From: Prochilodus magdalenae
Taxonomy: Eukaryota > Chordata > Actinopteri > Characiformes > Prochilodontidae
Reading direction: 5' to 3'
NCBI GenBank assembly: GCA_024036415.1
Contig: JAMWET010006980.1
Location: 57,501 to 121,500, forward strand
DNA length: 64,000 bases
Under the pieces are notes generated by a model, which ran no database searches, was not told the DNA's origin, and saw only the letters and a list, made by a program, of their open reading frames with translations. The position numbers were made by a program, and so were the translations under genes. This document shows, one piece after another, positions 59,775 through 64,000 of this stretch (position 1 is its first letter; each line of letters begins with the position of its first letter).

Positions 59775-62105
59775 GAGGCAGCCAGTCAGGGTTGTGTAGG
59801 TACAAGGGGCAGCCAGTCAGGGTTGTGTAGGTACAAGGGGCAGCCAGTCAGGGCTGTCTACGAACAAGGGGCAGCCGGTCAGGGCTGTCTAGGTACAAGG
59901 GGCAGCCGGTCAGGGCTGTCTAGGAACAAGGGGCAGCCAGTCAGGGCTGTCTAGGTACAAGGGGCAGCCAGTCAGGGCTGTGTGGGAACAAGGGGCAGCC
60001 AGTCAGGGCTGTGTGGGAACAAGGGGCAGCCAGTCAGGGCTGTGTGGGAACAAGGGGCAGCCAGTCAGGGCTGTCTAGGAACAAGGGGGAGTCAGTCAGG
60101 GCTGTCTACGAACAAGGGGCAGCCAGTCAGGGCTGTCTACGAACAAGGGGCAGCCAGTCAGGGCTGTCTACGAACAAGGGGCAGCCGGTCAGGGCTGTCT
60201 AGGTACAAGGGGCAGCCAGTCAGGGCTGTCTACGAACAAGGGGCAGCCAGTCAGGGCTGTCTACGAACAAGGGGCAGCCAGTCAGGGCTGAGTAGGAACA
60301 AGGGGCAGCCAGTCAGGGCTGTCTACGAACAAGGGGCAGCCGGTCAGGGCTGTATACGAACAAGGGGCAGCCAGTCAGGGCTGAGTAGGTACAAGGGGCA
60401 GCCAGTCAGGGCTGTGTAGGAACAAGGGGCAGCCAGTCAGGGCTGAGTAGGAACAAGGGGCAGCCAGTCAGGGCTGTGTAGGAACAAGGGGCAGCCAGTC
60501 AGGGCTGTGTAGGAACAAGGGGCAGCCGGTCAGGGCTGTGTAGGAACAAGGGGCAGCCGGTCAGGGCTGTGTGGGAACAAGGGGCAGCCAGTCAGGGCTG
60601 TGTGGGAACAAGGGGCAGCCAGTCAGGGCTGTGTGGGAACAAGGGGCAGCCAGTCAGGGCTGTGTGGGAACAAGGGGCAGCCAGTCAGGGCTGTGTGGGA
60701 ACAAGGGGCAGCCAGTCAGGGCTGTCTAGGAACAAGGGGCAGCCGGTCAGGGCTGTCTAGGAACAAGGGGCAGCCAGTCAGGGCTGTGTAGGAACAAGGG
60801 GCAGCCAGTCAGGGCTGTGTAGGAACAAGGGGCAGCCGGTCAGGGCTGTCTAGGTACAAGGGGCAGCCAGTCAGGGCTGTGTAGGAACAAGGGGCAGCCA
60901 GTCAGGGCTGTGTAGGAACAAGGGGCAGCCGGTCAGGGCTGTGTAGGAACAAGGGGCAGCCAGTCAGGGCTGTCTAGGAACAAGGGGCAGCCGGTCAGGG
61001 CTGTCTAGGAACAAGGGGCAGCCGGTCAGGGCTGTCTAGGTACAAGGGGCAGCCGGTCAGGGCTGTCTAGGTACAAGGGGCAGCCAGTCAGGGCTGTCTA
61101 GGAACAAGGGGCAGCCAGTCAGGGCTGTCTAGGAACAAGGGGCAGCCAGTCAGGCTGGTTTAGGAACAGGGGGGCAGCCAGTCAGGGCTGTCTAGGTACA
61201 AGGGGCAGCCAGTCAGGGCTGTCTAGGAACAAGGGGCAGCCAGTCAGGGCTGTTTAGGAACAAGGGGCAGCCAGTCAGGGCTGTCTAGGTACAAGGGGCA
61301 GCCAGTCAGGGCTGTCTAGGTACAAGGGGCAGCCAGTCAGGGCTGTCTAGGAACAAGGGGCAGCCGGTCAGGGCTGTCTAGGTACAAGGGGCAGCCGGTC
61401 AGGGCTGTCTAGGTACAAGGGGCAGCCGGTCAGGGCTGTGTAGGTACAAGGGGCAGCCAGTCAGGGCTGTGTAGGTACAAGGGGCAGCCAGTCAGGGCTG
61501 TGTAGGTACAAGGGGCAGCCGGTCAGGGCTGTCTAGGAACAAGGGGCAGCCAGTTAGGGCTGTGTAGGTACAAGGGCCAGCCAGTCAGGGCTGTCTAGGT
61601 ACAAGGGCCAGCCAGTCAGGGCTGTCTAGGTACAAGGGGCAGCCAGTCAGGGCTGTCTAGGAACAAGGGGCAGCCAGTCAGGGCTGTCTAGGAACAAGGG
61701 GCAGCCAGTCAGGGCTGTTTAGGAACAAGGGGCAGCCAATAAGGCCTGTTTAGGAACAAGGGGCAGCCAGTCAGGGCTGTCTAGGTACAAGGGGCAGCCA
61801 GTCAGGGCTGTCTAGGTACAAGGGGCAGCCAGTCAGGGCTGTCTAGGAACAAGGGGCAGCCGGTCAGGGCTGTCTAGGTACAAGGGGCAGCCGGTCAGGG
61901 CTGTGTAGGTACAAGGGGCAGCCAGTCAGGGCTGTGTAGGTACAAGGGGCAGCCAGTCAGGGCTGTGTAGGTACAAGGGGCAGCCAGTCAGGGCTGTGTA
62001 GGTACAAGGGGCAGCCAGTCAGGGCTGTGTAGGTACAAGGGGCAGCCAGTCAGGGCTGTCTAGGAACAAGGGGCAGCCAGTCAGGGCTGTGTAGGCACTA
62101 CCAGC
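59775..62105 (+). repeat. 31-bp tandem array, block B (~75 CCAGT/CCGGT units)
   Basis: The unit is GTACAAGGGGCAGCCAGT followed by CAGGGCTGTCTAG. First and last boxes are at 59782 and 62077, 74 steps with a net gain of one base. The CCAAT position is CCAGT or CCGGT in nearly all units; one unit near 61735 still has CCAAT. Unit variants (GAAC/GTAC, TGTCTA/TGTGTA) form larger patterns. ORFs across it are a by-product of 31 not being a multiple of 3. Confidence 0.97.
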
Positions 62106-62640
62106 ACCCAGCAGGTGCTGTTCAGGTACAGTGAGCAGCCAGTCAGGATGATCTGCCATGAAAGACCAAATGGCGGTTCGGAGGCAGCCAATCGGAGGCT
62201 GCTAGAGCAGAAGCTCGAGGCACTGCAGTCAGCCGTCTCCCAGACTTTAATAATTCAGCCAGGCTGGTAGCTCAGTGGAAAATTCCCATCACTTCTCTAA
62301 ACCTAAAGGTCGGGTTTCCGAGGTTGGTTTACTGCCCACAGCTCACGGGTTTCTGTACTCAACACCTGCAGTCGTTTCCTGCATGAGAAACCCAGCAGTA
62401 CATGCAGCCGTGGTGGATTACTGACACCACTCATTTCTCCCAGGCAGCTTCAGTTATTCTTCCAGCTGTAAGTCCTGGGATCCATTAGTTCCTTATGAAG
62501 TAACGCCGGCCAAACAGGGCTCTGTAAGGGCAGAGGAGAGCCAGTCAAGGCTGTTCAGGGACAATCAGTCCTGTTTAGAGACACTAGACAGCCCATCAAG
62601 GCTGCTTAGACACAAGAGACACAAATTAGGGCTGTTAAGG
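62106..62640. other. Spacer between arrays B and C
   Basis: Holds degenerate 31-bp-like units (62100-62200 and 62515-62640), one with CCAAT at 62187. At 62263-62330 lies a SINE-like head with the A-box phrase TAGCTCAGTGG and a poor B box. No gene. Confidence 0.5.
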
Positions 62641-62642
62641 GA

Positions 62643-64000
62643 CAGAAAACAGCCAATCAGGGCTGTTTAGGGACACACGACACCCAATCAGGGTTGTTTA
62701 GGGACAGGAGACAGCCAATTAGGGCTTTTTAGGGACAGGAGACAGCCAATTAGGGCTTTTTAGGGACAGGAGACAGCCAATTAGGGTTGTTTAGGGACAG
62801 GAGACAGCCAATCAGGGTTGTTTAGGGACAGGAGACAGCCAATCAGGGTTGTTTAGGGACAGGAGACAGCCAACCAGTTGTTTAGGGACAGGAGACAGCC
62901 AACCAGGGTTGTTTAGGGACAGGAGACAGCCAATCAGGGTTGTTTAGGGACAGGAGACAGCCAATCAGGGTTGTTTAGGGACAGGAGACAGCCAATCAGG
63001 GTTGTTTAGGGACAGGAGACAGCCAATCAGGGTTGTTTAGGGACAGGAGACAGCCAATCAGGGTTGTTTAGGGACAGGAGACAGCCAATCAGGGTTGTTT
63101 AGGGACAGGAGACAGCCAACCAGGGCTGCTTAGGGACAGGAGACACCCAATCAGGGTTGTTTAGGGACAGGAGACAGCCAATCAGGGTTGTTTAGGGACA
63201 GGAGACAGCCAACCAGGGCTGCTTAGGGACAGGAGACAGCCAATCAGGGTTGTTTAGGGACAGGAGACAGCCAACCAGGGTGGTTTAGGGACAGGAGACA
63301 GCCAATCAGGGTTGTTTAGGGACAGGAGACAGCCAATCAGGGTTGTTTGGGGACAGGAGACAGCCAATCAGGGTTGTTTAGGGACAGGAGACAGCCAATC
63401 AGGGTTGTTTGGGGACAGGAGACAGCCAATCAGGGTTGTTTAGGGACAGGAGACAGCCAACCAGGGTGGTTTAGGGACAGGAGACAGCCAATCAGGGTTG
63501 TTTAGGGACAGGAGACAGCCAGTCAGGGTTGTTTAGGGACAGGAGACAGCCAACCAGGGTGGTTTAGGGACAGGAGACAGCCAATCAGGGTTGTTTAGGG
63601 ACAGGAGACAGCCAACCAGGGTTGTTTAGGGACAGGAGACAGCCAATCAGGGTTGTTTAGGGACAGGAGACAGCCAACCAGGGTTGTTTAGGGACAGGAG
63701 ACAGCCAATCAGGGTTGTTTAGGGACAGGAGACAGCCAACCAGGGTTGTTTAGGGACAGGAGACAGCCAATCAGGGCTGTTTAGGGACAGGAGACAGCCA
63801 ATCAGGGTTGTTTAGGGGCAGGAGACAGCCAATCAGGGTTGTTTAGGGACAGGAGACAGCCAATCAGGGTTGTTTAGGGACAGGAGACAGCCAATCAGGG
63901 TTGTTTAGGGACAGGAGACAGCCAATCAGGGTTGTTTAGGGACAGGAGACAGCCAATCAGGGTTGTTTAGGGACAGGAGACAGCCAATCAGGGCTGTTTA
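62643..64000 (+). repeat. 31-bp tandem array, block C (~44 CCAAT/CCAAC units, continues past window)
   Basis: The unit is GACAGGAGACAGCCAATC followed by AGGGTTGTTTAGG. Boxes run from 62653 to 63984 with 31-bp steps and one 2-base loss near 62870. Most units have CCAAT; about a quarter have CCAAC. The array is still running at the last base of the window. Confidence 0.97.

Noticed and set aside
59982..60791. Long repetitive ORFs (GTRGSQSGL... type, period 31 residues) in block B
   Set aside because: A 31-bp unit cycles through three frames and gives a 31-residue repeat wherever no unit has an in-frame TAG. There is no start context and the frames break at GTCTAG units; this is repeat read-through, not a protein gene.
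59366..64000. Possible CRISPR-like or centromeric array
   Set aside because: Units are directly adjacent with no unique spacers and the setting is a vertebrate genome. A 31-bp unit is far shorter than typical centromeric satellites. A minisatellite explains it.
62643..64000. Telomere-like TTTAGGG in every block C unit
   Set aside because: It appears once per 31 bp within a longer unrelated unit, not as tandem TTAGGG, so it is not telomeric DNA.

Overview
The window is vertebrate nuclear DNA, almost certainly from a teleost fish and probably an otophysan. The basis for this is introns with GT/AG borders, tRNA-derived SINEs, Tc1, hAT and BEL/Pao relics, poly-C2H2 zinc-finger clusters and an alpha-tubulin gene of fish type. 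The species assignment is inference. All homology calls come from reading the sequence; no database was searched.

Layout. (1) 1-18.2 kb: a head-to-tail cluster of plus-strand C2H2 zinc-finger genes: a 3' piece (1-725, 8 fingers) and complete coding exons at 5105-6382 (14 fingers), 9621-10400 (8) and 17075-18097 (10). Three have a GC-rich 5' region about 1.5-3 kb upstream containing GTGGCGCT, and each coding exon follows a plausible intron. (2) 18.2-23.9 kb: transposon-rich DNA with BEL/Pao pieces, a GC-box/CCAAT promoter with a consensus splice donor, a ~245-bp tandem repeat and a possible tiny spliced gene. (3) 23.9-45.5 kb: a second cluster on the minus strand made by repeated segmental duplication. 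Each unit has a TATA promoter, a short non-coding first exon, an intron and a zinc-finger exon starting MLPK. Two copies are intact (23934-24920, 27911-28897), one is cut short by a nonsense codon (33879-34937), one is a pseudogene split by a 2000-bp hAT element with a perfect 8-bp target duplication (39165-42241), and one is a two-finger scrap (45345-45475). (4) 45.6-57.3 kb: a Tc1 relic, then an alpha-tubulin gene in four exons (47733-57077, 449 aa) with TATA box and poly(A) signal. CTCF-like motifs in convergent orientation lie upstream of its promoter and in its first intron. (5) 57.3-64 kb: a transposase relic, then a CpG-rich promoter-like region with two CRE-like sites and a good splice donor (~59077), followed by nearly 5 kb of 31-bp tandem repeats running off the window.

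The most unusual object is that 31-bp array. Each unit carries one CCAAT-box or derivative. In the promoter-proximal block twelve CCAAT pentamers sit at exactly 31-bp steps (59377-59718), close to three DNA helical turns. Two further blocks (about 75 and 44 units) keep the period but carry CCAGT/CCGGT or CCAAT/CCAAC versions. It looks like an NF-Y-type CCAAT promoter module amplified into a minisatellite, probably within the first intron of a gene that continues beyond the window.
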